A stretch of 64,000 bases of DNA, from positions 1 to 64,000 of the forward strand of contig NZ_FOLD01000022.1 in NCBI RefSeq assembly GCF_900112225.1, in the 5' to 3' direction. Below the pieces are notes generated by a model. The model saw only the letters and a program-made list of their open reading frames with translations. It did not search any database and was not told the origin of the DNA. Below, one piece after another: positions 43,546 to 53,083 of the stretch. Source of the DNA: Massilia yuzhufengensis. GTDB taxonomy: Bacteria; Pseudomonadota; Gammaproteobacteria; Burkholderiales; Burkholderiaceae_D. Position 1 is the stretch's first letter, and every line of letters begins with the position of its first letter. The translations under genes were made by a program, and so were the position numbers.

Positions 43546-44610
43546 TTACTGCACGATCTGCGACAGCTCGCCCGCCTTGTAGCGCTCGGCCATTTTGTCC
43601 AGTGGCATCGGCTTGATCTTGGCCGCCATGCCTTCGCAGCCGAAGGACAGGTAGCGCGCCTTGCAGATCTCGGTGGCCGCCTCGCGCGCAGGCTTGAGGT
43701 AATCGCGCGGATCGAACTTGCCCGGGTTCTGGAACATGTATTTGCGGATCGCCGCGGTCATGGCCAGGCGGATGTCGGTGTCGATGTTGATCTTGCGGAC
43801 GCCGTGCTTGATGCCTTCCTGGATCTCTTCGACCGGCACGCCGTAGGTCTCTTTCATGTCGCCGCCGAATTCGCGGATGATCGCCAGCAGTTCCTGCGGC
43901 ACCGACGACGAGCCGTGCATCACCAGGTGGGTGTTCGGGATGCGCTGGTGGATTTCCTTGATGCGGTCGATGGCCAGGATGTCGCCGGTCGGCTTGCGGG
44001 TGAATTTATAGGCGCCGTGCGAGGTGCCGATGGCGATGGCCAGGGCGTCGCACTGGGTGCGGGCGACGAAGTCGGCGGCTTGCGCGACGTCGGTCAGCAG
44101 CTGCTCGCGGGTCATGGCGCCGTCGGCGCCGTGGCCATCTTCCTTGTCGCCCATCATGGTTTCAAGCGAACCGAGCACGCCCAGTTCCGCTTCAACCGTC
44201 ACGCCGATCGAGTGCGCGAACTTGACCACTTCTTTCGAGACGTCGACGTTGTATTCATAGGACGCCACCGACTTGCCGTCGGCTTCGAGCGAACCGTCCA
44301 TCATCACCGAGGTGAAGCCCGAACGGATCGCGGCCATGCAGACCGCCGGCGACTGGCCGTGGTCCTGGTGCATGACGACCGGGATGTGCGGATAGGCTTC
44401 GACGGCGGCGTCGATCAGGTGGCGCAGGAAGGCTTCGCCGGCGTACTTGCGGGCGCCGGCCGAGGCCTGCATGATCACCGGCGCGTTGACCGCGTCGGCG
44501 GCGGCCATGATGGCCTGCACCTGCTCCAGGTTGTTGACGTTAAACGCCGGCAGGCCGTAGCCGTGTTCGGCGGCATGGTCCAGCAGTTGACGCATCGATA
44601 CGAGTGCCAT
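43546..44610 (-). CDS. fba: Class II fructose-bisphosphate aldolase
   Basis: The 354-residue zinc-dependent aldolase cleaves fructose-1,6-bisphosphate to triose phosphates. It has [30 protein letters not shown] (zinc-site histidine), [37 protein letters not shown] and VMHGSSSVP. It matches the CbbA/Fba type of Burkholderiales. It is 19 bp downstream of pyk on the same strand, forming a pgk-pyk-fba glycolytic cluster. Confidence 0.97.
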   Translation of the reverse strand: MALVSMRQLLDHAAEHGYGLPAFNVNNLEQVQAIMAAADAVNAPVIMQASAGARKYAGEAFLRHLIDAAVEAYPHIPVVMHQDHGQSPAVCMAAIRSGFTSVMMDGSLEADGKSVASYEYNVDVSKEVVKFAHSIGVTVEAELGVLGSLETMMGDKEDGHGADGAMTREQLLTDVAQAADFVARTQCDALAIAIGTSHGAYKFTRKPTGDILAIDRIKEIHQRIPNTHLVMHGSSSVPQELLAIIREFGGDMKETYGVPVEEIQEGIKHGVRKINIDTDIRLAMTAAIRKYMFQNPGKFDPRDYLKPAREAATEICKARYLSFGCEGMAAKIKPMPLDKMAERYKAGELSQIVQ

Positions 44611-44629
44611 GGTTGATTACTCCAAACAA

Positions 44630-46108
44630 TTAAGAAACTTTTTCGTCCAGCTCGCCAACGCGCACGATCTTGAGCGCATTGGTGCCGCCGGCCTGGCCCA
44701 TCGGCGAGCCCCAGGTCACGACGATCAGGTCGCCCTTGCGCACCATGCCTTCGTTGATCAGGACTTCTTCGGCCTTGCGCAGCACCGCGTGGCTGCCACC
44801 TTCCTGCAGCAGGTGGAATGCTCGCACGTTCCGGTACAGCGACGCCTTGCGCTGCGTCGTCTGCAGCGGGGTCAGGGCAAAGATCGGGGTGTCAATCGAA
44901 TGGCGGCTCATCCACAGGGCGGTCGAGCCCGATTCGGTGAGCGCAACGATCGCCTTCACCTTCAGGTGGTGGGCGGTGAACAGGGTGCCGTAGGCAATGG
45001 ATTGGTCGATGCGGGTGAACTGGACGTTCAGGAAATCGGCATCCTGCTTGTTGTATTCCGAATTCTCGGCTTCCAGGCAGATGGCGGCCATCATCTCAAC
45101 CGTCTCCACCGGGTACTTGCCCGATGCGGTCTCGGCCGAGGTCATCACGGCGTCGGTGCCGTCCAGCACGGCGTTGGCCACGTCGGACACTTCGGCGCGG
45201 GTCGGCACGGCGTTGACGATCATCGACTCCATCATCTGGGTCGCGGTAATCGCCAATTTATTCGAGGCGCGCGCCATGCGGATCATGCGCTTTTGCAGCG
45301 CCGGCACGGCCGCGTTGCCCACTTCCACCGCCAGGTCGCCGCGGGCGACCATGATGCCGTCCGACGCGTCCAGGATTTCCTGCAGCACCGGGATAGCTTC
45401 GGCGCGCTCGATCTTGGCGATCATCATCGGCTTGTGGCCATAGGCTTCGCCGGCGATGTTGGCCAGCTGGCGCGCCATCTCCATGTCGGTGGCGTTCTTC
45501 GGGAACGAGATCGCCAGGTAGTCGGCCTGGAAGCTCATCGCGGTCTTGATGTCTTCCATGTCCTTGGCGGTCAGGGCCGGCGCGGTCAGGCCGCCGCCCT
45601 GGCGGTTGATGCCCTTGTTGTTCGACAGTTCGCCGCCCACCTTGACCGTGGTGCAGATCTCGTGGCCCACGACCTTGTCGACGACCAGCACGATCAGGCC
45701 GTCGTTGAGCAGCAGCTTGTCGCCCGGCTTGACGTCGCGCGGCAATGCCTTGTAGTCGAGGCCGACGCGATCCTGGTTGCCCAGCTCGCCGTTGTCGCCC
45801 CACTTGGCGTCCAGGATGAACTTCTCGCCATTGTTCAGGAAGATCTTGCCCTCTTCAAACTTACCAACGCGGATCTTCGGTCCCTGCATGTCGGCCATGA
45901 TCGCCACTTCGACGCCGCATTCGGCGGCGGCGCGGCGCACCAGCGTGGCGCGGTCGATGTGGTCCTGGGCCTTGCCGTGCGAGAAGTTCAGGCGCACGAC
46001 GTCGACGCCCGCGCGGATCATTTTCACGAGGATGTCGAAGTCGGTCGATGCAGGACCGATGGTGGCGACGATCTTGGTGGCGTTGTACAGGGGGCGCGCA
46101 GCTTGCAT
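44630..46108 (-). CDS. pyk: Pyruvate kinase
   Basis: The 492-residue enzyme transfers phosphate from phosphoenolpyruvate to ADP. It has ATKIVATIGPASTD, VVRLNFSHG, ADMQGPKIRVG, the central MIAKIERAEAIP catalytic-lysine region, GIMVARGDLAVE and a C-terminal allosteric domain. ATG 46108 is chosen because the family starts MxxxRxTKIVATIGP there; the open frame continues upstream without similarity. It lies between pgk and fba, with a hairpin in the 61-bp gap before it. Confidence 0.97.
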   Translation of the reverse strand: MQAARPLYNATKIVATIGPASTDFDILVKMIRAGVDVVRLNFSHGKAQDHIDRATLVRRAAAECGVEVAIMADMQGPKIRVGKFEEGKIFLNNGEKFILDAKWGDNGELGNQDRVGLDYKALPRDVKPGDKLLLNDGLIVLVVDKVVGHEICTTVKVGGELSNNKGINRQGGGLTAPALTAKDMEDIKTAMSFQADYLAISFPKNATDMEMARQLANIAGEAYGHKPMMIAKIERAEAIPVLQEILDASDGIMVARGDLAVEVGNAAVPALQKRMIRMARASNKLAITATQMMESMIVNAVPTRAEVSDVANAVLDGTDAVMTSAETASGKYPVETVEMMAAICLEAENSEYNKQDADFLNVQFTRIDQSIAYGTLFTAHHLKVKAIVALTESGSTALWMSRHSIDTPIFALTPLQTTQRKASLYRNVRAFHLLQEGGSHAVLRKAEEVLINEGMVRKGDLIVVTWGSPMGQAGGTNALKIVRVGELDEKVS

Positions 46109-46137
46109 GGGTTGGAATCCTCGGTTCTGAAAAGAGA

Positions 46138-46160
46138 AGCGCAGCTTTCGAAGCTGCGCT
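46138..46160 (-). terminator. Intercistronic hairpin between pgk and pyk
   Basis: AGCGCAGCTT and AAGCTGCGCT (46138-46147 and 46151-46160) form a perfect 10-bp stem with a 3-base loop. On the minus strand it is followed by TCTCTTTTC. It may act as a partial terminator, allowing reduced pyk-fba transcription from the pgk promoter. Confidence 0.6.
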
Positions 46161-46169
46161 GGCACTGTC

Positions 46170-47375
46170 TTATTTGGCGTTACGCTGGAGCAGGATGTCG
46201 ACTGCCGGCAGGGTCTTCCCTTCGAGGAACTCGAGGAAGGCGCCGCCGCCAGTGGAGATGTAGCCGATCCGGTCGCCGATGTCGTACTTGGCGATCGCGG
46301 CCAGGGTGTCGCCACCGCCGGCGATCGAGAAGCCTTTCGACTGGGCAATCGCCAGCGCCAGCGTCTTGGTGCCTTCGGCGAACTGGTCGAACTCGAACAC
46401 GCCGACCGGGCCATTCCAGACGATGGTGCCGGCCTTGGCGACCTGTTCGGCCAGCATGGCGGCGGTCTTCGGGCCGATGTCCAGGATCATGTCGTCATCC
46501 GCCACGTCCGCCACGTCCTTGACGGTGGCGGCGGCGGTTGGCGAGAACTCTTTCGCGCACACGACGTCCACGGGGATTGGCACCGAGGCGCCCCGCGCGG
46601 CCATCATGTCGATGATCTGCTTGGCTTCAGCGACCAGGTCGTTCTCGACCAGCGACTTGCCGATGTTCAGGCCGACGGCCTTCATGAAGGTGTTGGCGAT
46701 GCCGCCGCCGACGATCAGGTTGTCGACCTTGCCGGCCAGGCTTTGCAGGATGCTCAGCTTGCTCGAGACCTTCGAGCCGGCGACGATGGCCAGCAGCGGG
46801 CGGGCCGGCTGGCCGAGGGCCTTGCCGAGCGCGTCGAGTTCGGCCGCCAGCAGCGGGCCGGCGGCGACCACGGGCGCGTATTTCGCGATGCCGTGGGTGG
46901 TGGCTTCCGCGCGGTGCGCGGTGCCGAAGGCGTCGTTCACGTAGATGTCGCACAGCTTGGCCATTTTCTGCGCCAGCGCGTCGTCGTTCTTCTTTTCGCC
47001 CTTGTTGACGCGGCAGTTTTCCAGCAACACGACCGCGCCCGGCGCGACCTCGACGCCATCGACCCAGTCCTGTTTCAGTTCCACCGGCTGGTCGAGCAGC
47101 TCGGACAGGCGCGCGGCGACCGGCGCCAGGCTGTCTTGCGGCTTGAATTCGCCTTCGGTCGGGCGGCCCAGGTGCGAGGTGACCATCACGGCGGCGCCCG
47201 CCTTCAGCGCGGCCTGGATCGCAGGCACGGAGGCGCGGACACGGGTGTCTTCGGTGATATTGCCAGCGTCATCCTGCGGAACATTCAGGTCGGCGCGGAT
47301 GAAGACGCGCTTGTTTTTCAGCGCATCGCGGTCGATCAGGTCTTGCAAGCGGGTGAAACTCAGAACGTCATCCAT
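46170..47375 (-). CDS. pgk: Phosphoglycerate kinase
   Basis: The 401-residue two-domain enzyme has [47 protein letters not shown] helix regions, [15 protein letters not shown] and the nucleotide loop GGGDTLAAI. It converts 1,3-bisphosphoglycerate and ADP to 3-phosphoglycerate and ATP. It starts the pgk-pyk-fba cluster. A likely substitution is [12 protein letters not shown], where most bacterial Pgk have LENVRF; it is outside the catalytic residues. Confidence 0.97.
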   Translation of the reverse strand: MDDVLSFTRLQDLIDRDALKNKRVFIRADLNVPQDDAGNITEDTRVRASVPAIQAALKAGAAVMVTSHLGRPTEGEFKPQDSLAPVAARLSELLDQPVELKQDWVDGVEVAPGAVVLLENCRVNKGEKKNDDALAQKMAKLCDIYVNDAFGTAHRAEATTHGIAKYAPVVAAGPLLAAELDALGKALGQPARPLLAIVAGSKVSSKLSILQSLAGKVDNLIVGGGIANTFMKAVGLNIGKSLVENDLVAEAKQIIDMMAARGASVPIPVDVVCAKEFSPTAAATVKDVADVADDDMILDIGPKTAAMLAEQVAKAGTIVWNGPVGVFEFDQFAEGTKTLALAIAQSKGFSIAGGGDTLAAIAKYDIGDRIGYISTGGGAFLEFLEGKTLPAVDILLQRNAK

Positions 47376-47417
47376 TGGCTAGTCAACAGTGAAATAGTGA
47401 AAGACCGTCATTGTACA

Positions 47418-47762
47418 TTAGGCAGCGGCGCCAAAAACGTGCAAGACGCGCAACAGTGTAAAGACCGCCATGCCGAACAGGATGGTCAACAGCATGCTGC
47501 GCCGCCACAGGTAAAAGGCCAGCGCGGCCAGTGCGGCCAGCAGCTTCGGGTTGGCCAGCGTGAGCTGGGCGTCGCCGCGCACGTCGACCAGCAAATCCGG
47601 CCCGATGATGGCCGCCAGCGCGCAGGCCGGGGCGTAGCGCAGCACCTCCTGCATGCGCGGCGGGATCGTCACCATGTGGCCGATCAGCCAGAACGAGCTG
47701 CGGGTGGCGGCGGTGGCGACGCACAACACGCCGATGACGGCCCAGATTTCCCAGTCAGACAT
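47418..47762 (-). CDS. azlD: AzlD-family branched-chain amino acid export subunit
   Basis: The 114-residue membrane protein has about four hydrophobic segments, including WEIWAVIGVLCVATAATRSSF and LLAALAALAFYLW. It is the small partner of AzlC in a two-component branched-chain amino acid exporter. ATG 47762 lies inside the end of azlC (8-bp overlap), so translation is coupled. Confidence 0.9.
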   Translation of the reverse strand: MSDWEIWAVIGVLCVATAATRSSFWLIGHMVTIPPRMQEVLRYAPACALAAIIGPDLLVDVRGDAQLTLANPKLLAALAALAFYLWRRSMLLTILFGMAVFTLLRVLHVFGAAA

Positions 47763-48516
47763 GCTTGCCCTTTCGCTTGGCGATGGTTTCTTCGACGACC
47801 ATCGCGGTGACCATGCCGACCACGACCGCCAGCAGCAGGCCCAGCTTGTACGGCAGGCCATAGGCCAGCACCGAGATGGCGCCCGCCACCAGCACGCCGC
47901 ACAGGGCGGCATTGTTGATGATCAGGGGGACGGTAATGCAGAGGATGGCCAGGGTGCCGGCGAAGCCCAGGCCCCATTCGGCCGGAATCGCGCTGCCCAG
48001 GAAGATGCCGGTGAGCGAACCGGCCTGCCAGGCGAACCAGTTCGGGTACATCAGCCCCTTCAGGTAGGATAGCTTGCCGGCGACCCGTTCGGCGGTGGGG
48101 AAGCGCTGCAGGAACATGGCCACGGTCAGGTCGCCCGACACATAGCCGAGCAGGAAGCGCTGCTTCCAGGGCAGGTGGGAGAAGTGCGGGCCGAGCAGGG
48201 CCGAAAAGATCACGAAGCGCAGGTTGACCACCAGCGCGGTGGCGAAGATGACCCAGATCGGCGCGGCGGCCGCGATCAGCGGAAGGGAAGCGAGCTGGGC
48301 AGAGCCGGCAAACACCAGCAGGGTCATGCCGGTGGCCTGCATGGCCGTCAGGCCGGTTTTCACCATCGCGATGCCGACCACCAGGCCCCAGGCGGCGATA
48401 CCGAACAGGGTCGGCAGGCCGGTCTTGAACCCTTCGCGCCAGGCGTCCGGGTCGGGGGCGTCCAGCGCATCCACTCCGGCAGGGCGATGCTGCTCCGGCG
48501 GCGCGGCCCCGTTCAT
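47755..48516 (-). CDS. azlC: AzlC-family branched-chain amino acid exporter permease
   Basis: The 253-residue membrane protein has the AzlC signature GFKTGLPTLFGIAAWGLVVG, then LLVFAGSAQLASLPLI and LRFVIFSALLGPH, with about seven or more hydrophobic segments. ATG 48516 follows AGGAAAACCAC; an upstream TTG is unlikely. It forms an operon with azlD. Confidence 0.93.
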   Translation of the reverse strand: MNGAAPPEQHRPAGVDALDAPDPDAWREGFKTGLPTLFGIAAWGLVVGIAMVKTGLTAMQATGMTLLVFAGSAQLASLPLIAAAAPIWVIFATALVVNLRFVIFSALLGPHFSHLPWKQRFLLGYVSGDLTVAMFLQRFPTAERVAGKLSYLKGLMYPNWFAWQAGSLTGIFLGSAIPAEWGLGFAGTLAILCITVPLIINNAALCGVLVAGAISVLAYGLPYKLGLLLAVVVGMVTAMVVEETIAKRKGKHV

Positions 48517-48684
48517 GTGGTTTTCCTGCAACGGCCGTTTCGGGCGGATGCGGCGACGGGCTTGAAACGGTCGGGCATGAAACGCATGTAAAGGTGTGCC
48601 AAAGGTGTTCCGAACAGCGGCGCCGGGCTGGCAAGCGCTGCGTCCCGGGCTCGATTATGATCAGTTCGTTATTCTACCGATCAT

Positions 48685-48713
48685 TTCGGTATGCATGGTG
48701 AATCCGGTAGAAT
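48685..48713 (+). promoter_or_regulatory. Candidate promoter of the zinc-finger/hydrolase genes
   Basis: -35-like TTCGGT (48685-48690) and -10 TAGAAT (48708-48713) with a 17-bp spacer, 36 bp before the zinc-finger ORF. An ACCG/CGGT inverted repeat (48677-48690) overlaps the -35. Confidence 0.5.
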
Positions 48714-48749
48714 CCTGTCTTTGTCCCAATTCGCTAGACGGAGAACCTG

Positions 48750-48944
48750 ATGAACCAAAAGACGATGCCTGTGGTGGAACTCGAGGCCAAAGACCTGCCG
48801 GCACACTGCCCGAATCCGGCAATGCCGCTGTGGTCCTCGCACCCGCGCGTCTTCCTCGACTTTGACCACCATGGCGACGCCAAGTGCCCGTACTGCGGCA
48901 CCCAGTACCGCCTGGCCGCCGGCGTCGAGCTCAAGCACCACTGA
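48750..48944 (+). CDS. Zinc-finger (CHCC-type) protein
   Basis: The 64-residue protein carries the zf-CHCC signature, with zinc ligands Cys20, His31, Cys46 and Cys49 in HCPNP, SSHPRVFLD and CPYCGTQYRL. Its relatives include the mitochondrial complex I accessory subunit NDUFS6; bacterial members are small free-standing proteins of unclear role. CGGAGAACCTG precedes the ATG. The next gene starts about 5 bp later. Confidence 0.92.
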   Translation: MNQKTMPVVELEAKDLPAHCPNPAMPLWSSHPRVFLDFDHHGDAKCPYCGTQYRLAAGVELKHH

Positions 48945-48949
48945 TTGTC

Positions 48950-49969
48950 ATGGGCGCGGTCCCCGGCCGCGCCCCCTGCCCCATGCAATACCGTGCGCCC
49001 GCGTGGCTGCCTGGCGGCCACCTCCAGACCATCTATCCGGCGACCTGCGTCGCCAGGCCCCCGGTCGCCTATCGGCGCGAGCGCTGGAGCAGCAGCGACG
49101 GCGATTTCGTCGATGTCGATTTCGTCGACGGCGACCCGGGCAAGCCACTGGTGGTGCTGTTCCATGGGCTGGAAGGCTCCTCGGACAGCCATTACGCACG
49201 CGCGCTGATGGCGGCGCTGCAGGCGCGCGGCTGGTCGGGCGCGGTGCCGCACTTTCGCGGCTGCTCGGGCGAGCCGAACCTGGCGCCGCGCTTCTACCAT
49301 TCCGGCGACGCGGCGGAAGTCGACTGGATCGTGCGCCGGCTCCATGCGCGTGCGCCCGGCCCGCTGTTCGCGGCCGGCGTATCCCTGGGCGGCAATGTGC
49401 TGCTGCGCTGGCTCGGCGAATCCGGGCACGGCGCCGGCTTCGTGCAGGCGGCGTGCGCAGTATCGGCCCCGCTCGACCTGGCGCGCGGGGGCGCCGCGCT
49501 CGGCGCGGGCTTCAACCTGCTGTATACCCGCATGTTCCTGCAGACGCTCAAGCCCAAGTGCCTGGCCAAGCTGGAACGCTACCCCGGCCTGTTCGACCGC
49601 GACGCCTTGCTGCGCGCGCGCGACCTGTACGCCTTCGATAACGTGGTTACCGCGCCGCTGCACGGCTACCGCGACACCGACGACTACTGGCACCGCGCCA
49701 GCGCGCGCCACGTGCTGGGCGCGATCACCGTGCCCACCCTGGTGCTCAACGCGCGCAACGACCCCTTCCTGCCGGGCGAGCATCTGCCGCTGGCCGCGGC
49801 GCGCGCGGTGACGCTGGAGTATCCTGACGAAGGTGGCCATGTCGGCTTTTCCGTGGGCCCGTTCCCGGGCCGGAACGACTGGCTGCCGCGCCGCATCCTG
49901 CACTTCTTCGACGGCGCCTGCCCGGCGACCCGTGCGCCCGGCGCGCAGGTAGCATGCGAAGCTTCATGA
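48950..49969 (+). CDS. YheT-like alpha/beta-hydrolase
   Basis: The 339-residue hydrolase of the EMB8/YheT group has YRAPAWLPGGHLQTIYPA at its start, VVLFHGLEGSSDSHYARAL, HFRGCSGEPNLAPRFYHSG and the nucleophile elbow GVSLGGNVLL. It ends with a GGHVGF histidine region. The substrate is unknown; the family acts on esters or lipids. No strong ribosome site marks the start. ATG 48950 is taken and ATG 48983 is possible. It probably depends on readthrough from the zinc-finger gene. Confidence 0.88.
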   Translation: MGAVPGRAPCPMQYRAPAWLPGGHLQTIYPATCVARPPVAYRRERWSSSDGDFVDVDFVDGDPGKPLVVLFHGLEGSSDSHYARALMAALQARGWSGAVPHFRGCSGEPNLAPRFYHSGDAAEVDWIVRRLHARAPGPLFAAGVSLGGNVLLRWLGESGHGAGFVQAACAVSAPLDLARGGAALGAGFNLLYTRMFLQTLKPKCLAKLERYPGLFDRDALLRARDLYAFDNVVTAPLHGYRDTDDYWHRASARHVLGAITVPTLVLNARNDPFLPGEHLPLAAARAVTLEYPDEGGHVGFSVGPFPGRNDWLPRRILHFFDGACPATRAPGAQVACEAS

Positions 49970-49982
49970 AACAAGGGAAGAC

Positions 49983-50570
49983 ATGGACGACATCGTAAAA
50001 CAGGCCATGGCCAAGTGGCCCAACGTTCCGCACTGCTACGGCTGGCTGGGACTGGACGCGCGCGGCAACTGGCGCATGCGCGACGAAGCGGCGCAGCAGG
50101 CGGGTGCGCCCGGCGACAAGCTGGCCAATACCAAGCTGGCCGGCTTCATCAACCGCAACTACGGGCACGACGACAAGGGCCGCTGGTACTTCCAGAACGG
50201 GCCGCAGCGCGTGTACGTGAACCTGGAAAGCACGCCCTTCATCGCGCGCACCGATCCGGCGCAGGGCTTCGTGGTGCAGACCGGCCAGGCCATGGGGCCG
50301 CTGGAGGGCGTCTTCATGACCGACGCCGGCGCGCTGGTGCTGCAGGCCGGCGACATCGTCGCCCAGCTCGACGACCGCGACGTGGCCTCGGTGCTGGCAC
50401 GCATGGAATTCGATGGGCACCCGGCCTCGATCGAGGCCATCATGGCGTGGCTGGAAGACGATGCGGAAGAACTGGCGCTGGTGACGGACGGGGCGCGCGT
50501 CGTGGTGGAACGGCTGGCTGCGGACGCGCTGCCGCGCCGCTTCGGCTACGTGCCCGCGCCGGGGCTGTAA
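49983..50570 (+). CDS. Conserved hypothetical protein
   Basis: The 195-residue soluble protein has no signal peptide or membrane segment. I do not recognise a functional family with confidence, although the sequence (VPHCYGWLGLDARGNWRM, FINRNYGHDDKGRWYFQNGP, RVYVNLESTPF) has the feel of a Betaproteobacterial protein of unknown function. The aromatic-rich first half and acidic second half suggest a compact alpha/beta protein. It starts 14 bp after the hydrolase with AAGGGAAGAC upstream, so it is in the same unit. Confidence 0.8.
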   Translation: MDDIVKQAMAKWPNVPHCYGWLGLDARGNWRMRDEAAQQAGAPGDKLANTKLAGFINRNYGHDDKGRWYFQNGPQRVYVNLESTPFIARTDPAQGFVVQTGQAMGPLEGVFMTDAGALVLQAGDIVAQLDDRDVASVLARMEFDGHPASIEAIMAWLEDDAEELALVTDGARVVVERLAADALPRRFGYVPAPGL

Positions 50571-50577
50571 CGCACGT

Positions 50578-52167
50578 TCACCGCTCCTTCTCTTCTTCCT
50601 TCTCGAGCTTCTGGCGCGCCTTCAGCTCGCGCTCGCGCGCATCGATGACGGCCTGGTCGTAGAACGACACGTCATTGGCCTTGCGCGCCAGGTCCAGCTG
50701 GGCCACGGCCGCCGGCAGCGCGCCGGCCACCACGTAGGATTCGGCCAGCGCCATGTGCTGCAGGGCGATCCTGCCCTGCTTCGCATAGGCCTGCGCCAGC
50801 ATGTCGTGCAGCTTCGGTTCTTCGCGATAGAGCTGGGTCTGCTCGCGCAGGTAGCGCGTGGCTTCCTCGACTTTGCCCGACGCGATCAGCGCCTCGCCGT
50901 ACTGGCGGGCGATGGCGCGCGACAGCGGATAGCGCTGGCGCGCCGCATCGGCGTCCTTCACGGCCTGCTCCACCACGGCCGCCGGCTGGCCGGGCGCGAG
51001 CTTGATCTCGATCGCCAGGCCGTCGAACAGCAGGGCGCCATCGCCCGCGCCGGCTTCGATGGAAAACACGCCCTCCTTCGGCTTCATGGTGGCGCGCGCC
51101 TTCTCGAGCCAGCTTTGGGCGTCGGCCACATTCCCCTGGCGCAGCGCCAGGAAGGCCAGTCCGTACTGGGCCCCGGCCTGCTGGTGGCGGTGGGTTTCCT
51201 TCAGCTGGGTCTCGAAGGCGTTTTTCGCGTCGCGCCGGCCGCTGACGGTTTCATCCTGCAGGATGCGGGCGCGGGCGCGCACCAGCTGGAAGTCGACATT
51301 GTCCACGCGCGGCTTGCGCGGGATCTCGCGGATGCGCGCCTGCATATCGGTGATGCGCTCGGCCGTCAGCGGGTGGCTGCTGAGGCTGGCCATGTGGGCC
51401 GGGATGTCGCCATACAGCTTGCTGGCGCTTTGCAGGCGCTTGAAGAATCCCACCATGCCGGTGGTGTCGTAGCCGCCCGCGCTCATGATCTGGAAACCGA
51501 CCCGGTCGGCCTCGCGCTCGGCTTCGCGGCTGAAGTTCAGCTGGCGCTGCACGGCCAGGCCCTGCCCGCCCATCAGCACGCCCATCGCCGCATCGGGACT
51601 GGCCTTGGCGGCCAGCGCCGCCAGGATCATTGCCGCCAGCGGCAGCAGCACGTCCTGCTTCTGCTGCCCGAGCATGCGCGCGATGTGGCGCTGCGAGACG
51701 TGGCCGATCTCGTGCGACATCACGCCGGCCAGTTCGGATTCGGTCTGGGCCGCCACCATCAGGCCGGTGTGCGCGCCGATGAAGCCGCCCGGCAGCGCGA
51801 ACGCATTCAGGGCCGTGTCGCGCATCGCAAAAAAGAAGAAATCGGAATTGGTCTCGCCGCGCGCGCCGGGCACCGCCGTGACGAGAGCGCTGCCGAAGTT
51901 GTTCAGGTACTCGATGATCGGGTCATCGTCGAGGTAGGCGGGGTCGCGCCGCACGTCGCGCATGATCTCCTCGCCCAGTTTGCGCTCGACGATGGGCGAC
52001 AGGTCGCCCCGCGCGGCGTCGCCGAGCGTGGGCAGGCGGGTGCTGTCGGGTTTGCGCAGCGGCGCGTCGGGCGCGGCCATGGCGCAGGCGGCCGCCGTGC
52101 ACAGGGCAATGGCGGTCAAGGCAGGGCGCCAGCGGCGCGCCGATGCTGGGCGGGAGGCGGGTTTCAC
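50578..52167 (-). CDS. BepA-like periplasmic M48 metalloprotease with TPR repeats
   Basis: The 529-residue exported protein has a signal peptide (about residues 1-32, ending CAMAAP). The M48 domain carries [19 protein letters not shown] with the HExxH zinc motif. It is followed by [23 protein letters not shown], with the third ligand glutamate, and [15 protein letters not shown]-like helical repeats fill the C-terminal half. This layout matches BepA, which monitors outer-membrane protein and LptD assembly. It converges with the hypothetical gene (7-bp gap) and is divergent from moaC. Confidence 0.93.
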   Translation of the reverse strand: MKPASRPASARRWRPALTAIALCTAAACAMAAPDAPLRKPDSTRLPTLGDAARGDLSPIVERKLGEEIMRDVRRDPAYLDDDPIIEYLNNFGSALVTAVPGARGETNSDFFFFAMRDTALNAFALPGGFIGAHTGLMVAAQTESELAGVMSHEIGHVSQRHIARMLGQQKQDVLLPLAAMILAALAAKASPDAAMGVLMGGQGLAVQRQLNFSREAEREADRVGFQIMSAGGYDTTGMVGFFKRLQSASKLYGDIPAHMASLSSHPLTAERITDMQARIREIPRKPRVDNVDFQLVRARARILQDETVSGRRDAKNAFETQLKETHRHQQAGAQYGLAFLALRQGNVADAQSWLEKARATMKPKEGVFSIEAGAGDGALLFDGLAIEIKLAPGQPAAVVEQAVKDADAARQRYPLSRAIARQYGEALIASGKVEEATRYLREQTQLYREEPKLHDMLAQAYAKQGRIALQHMALAESYVVAGALPAAVAQLDLARKANDVSFYDQAVIDARERELKARQKLEKEEEKER

Positions 52168-52244
52168 GATGCTATGATAACCCTATCCGCAGCCGGCTTG
52201 CAGCCGGGCGAAACACTTTGTTACCCCACCCATTCGACAGCACA

Positions 52245-52733
52245 ATGAGCACACCAGACCACCTGACCCACTTCGACGCCACTGGCCAGGCCCACATGGT
52301 CGACGTCGGCGCCAAGCAGGACACCCACCGCATCGCCGTCGCCGCCGGCACCATCCGCATGAAGCCGGAAACCCTGGCGCTGATCCAGTCAGGCAACGCG
52401 AAGAAAGGCGACGTGATCGGCATTGCCCGCATCGCCGCGATCATGGCCGCCAAGCGCACCAGCGACCTGGTGCCGCTATGCCACCCGCTGCCGATCACCC
52501 GCGTCACGGTCGATTTCGAGCTCGACGCGCCGGCCTGCAGCGTGCATTGCCGCGCGCAGGTGGAAACTATCGGCAAGACCGGTGTGGAAATGGAAGCACT
52601 CACTGCGGTGCAGGTCGGCCTGCTGACGGTGTACGACATGTGCAAGGCGGTCGACCGCGGCATGGTGATGACCAATGTGCGGGTACTGGAAAAGCATGGC
52701 GGCAAGAGCGGCGACTGGACCGCCGACCTGTAA
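52245..52733 (+). CDS. moaC: Cyclic pyranopterin monophosphate synthase MoaC
   Basis: The 162-residue enzyme completes the first step of molybdenum cofactor synthesis. It has [70 protein letters not shown] and [13 protein letters not shown] 52245 begins the usual family start; the frame upstream carries no similarity. Confidence 0.97.
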   Translation: MSTPDHLTHFDATGQAHMVDVGAKQDTHRIAVAAGTIRMKPETLALIQSGNAKKGDVIGIARIAAIMAAKRTSDLVPLCHPLPITRVTVDFELDAPACSVHCRAQVETIGKTGVEMEALTAVQVGLLTVYDMCKAVDRGMVMTNVRVLEKHGGKSGDWTADL

Positions 52734-53083
52734 CGCATCGCCACTGCGCGTGTCTAGCTGCCGCCCCACGCCCAACTTCCAACTTCGGGGTCAGGTCTGA
52801 CATTTGGACACGAGCTTAGCCGTAACGAGAGGTTTTGCACCGCTCGCGCCCGATTGCAAGCGCCAGCCCGGCCGCCAGCCGGTTGCCGGCCACATTCCCA
52901 ATTCTCCGCTGCAAGCACCTGACCGCAACGCCTCTAGGTCGCCGTTATGCCATGTTTTCCGCAGCTAAAGCCGAGGCCGTGTCCAAATGTCAGACCTGAC
53001 CCCGAAGGTGGGGTGCATGGTAAATTGCTGGCCTGCGTGCGCGGCGCTCCTGCCGCGTGCCGACAAGATATCGAGGATGGAGA
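52734..53083. other. 350-bp intergenic region holding repeat pair 3
   Basis: Between moaC and the S9 peptidase there is no supported gene. It holds the inverted repeat copies at 52783 and 52972 and about 160 bp between them with no recognised feature. The peptidase promoter is expected within the last 75 bp. Confidence 0.7.
52783..53007. repeat. Dispersed inverted repeat, pair 3
   Basis: Left copy 52783-52813 (core GGGTCAGGTCTGACATTTGG, then ACACG) and right copy 52972-53007 in reverse complement. The copies face inward as in pairs 1 and 2. The right copy is the best match to 24891-24926. Confidence 0.9.
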
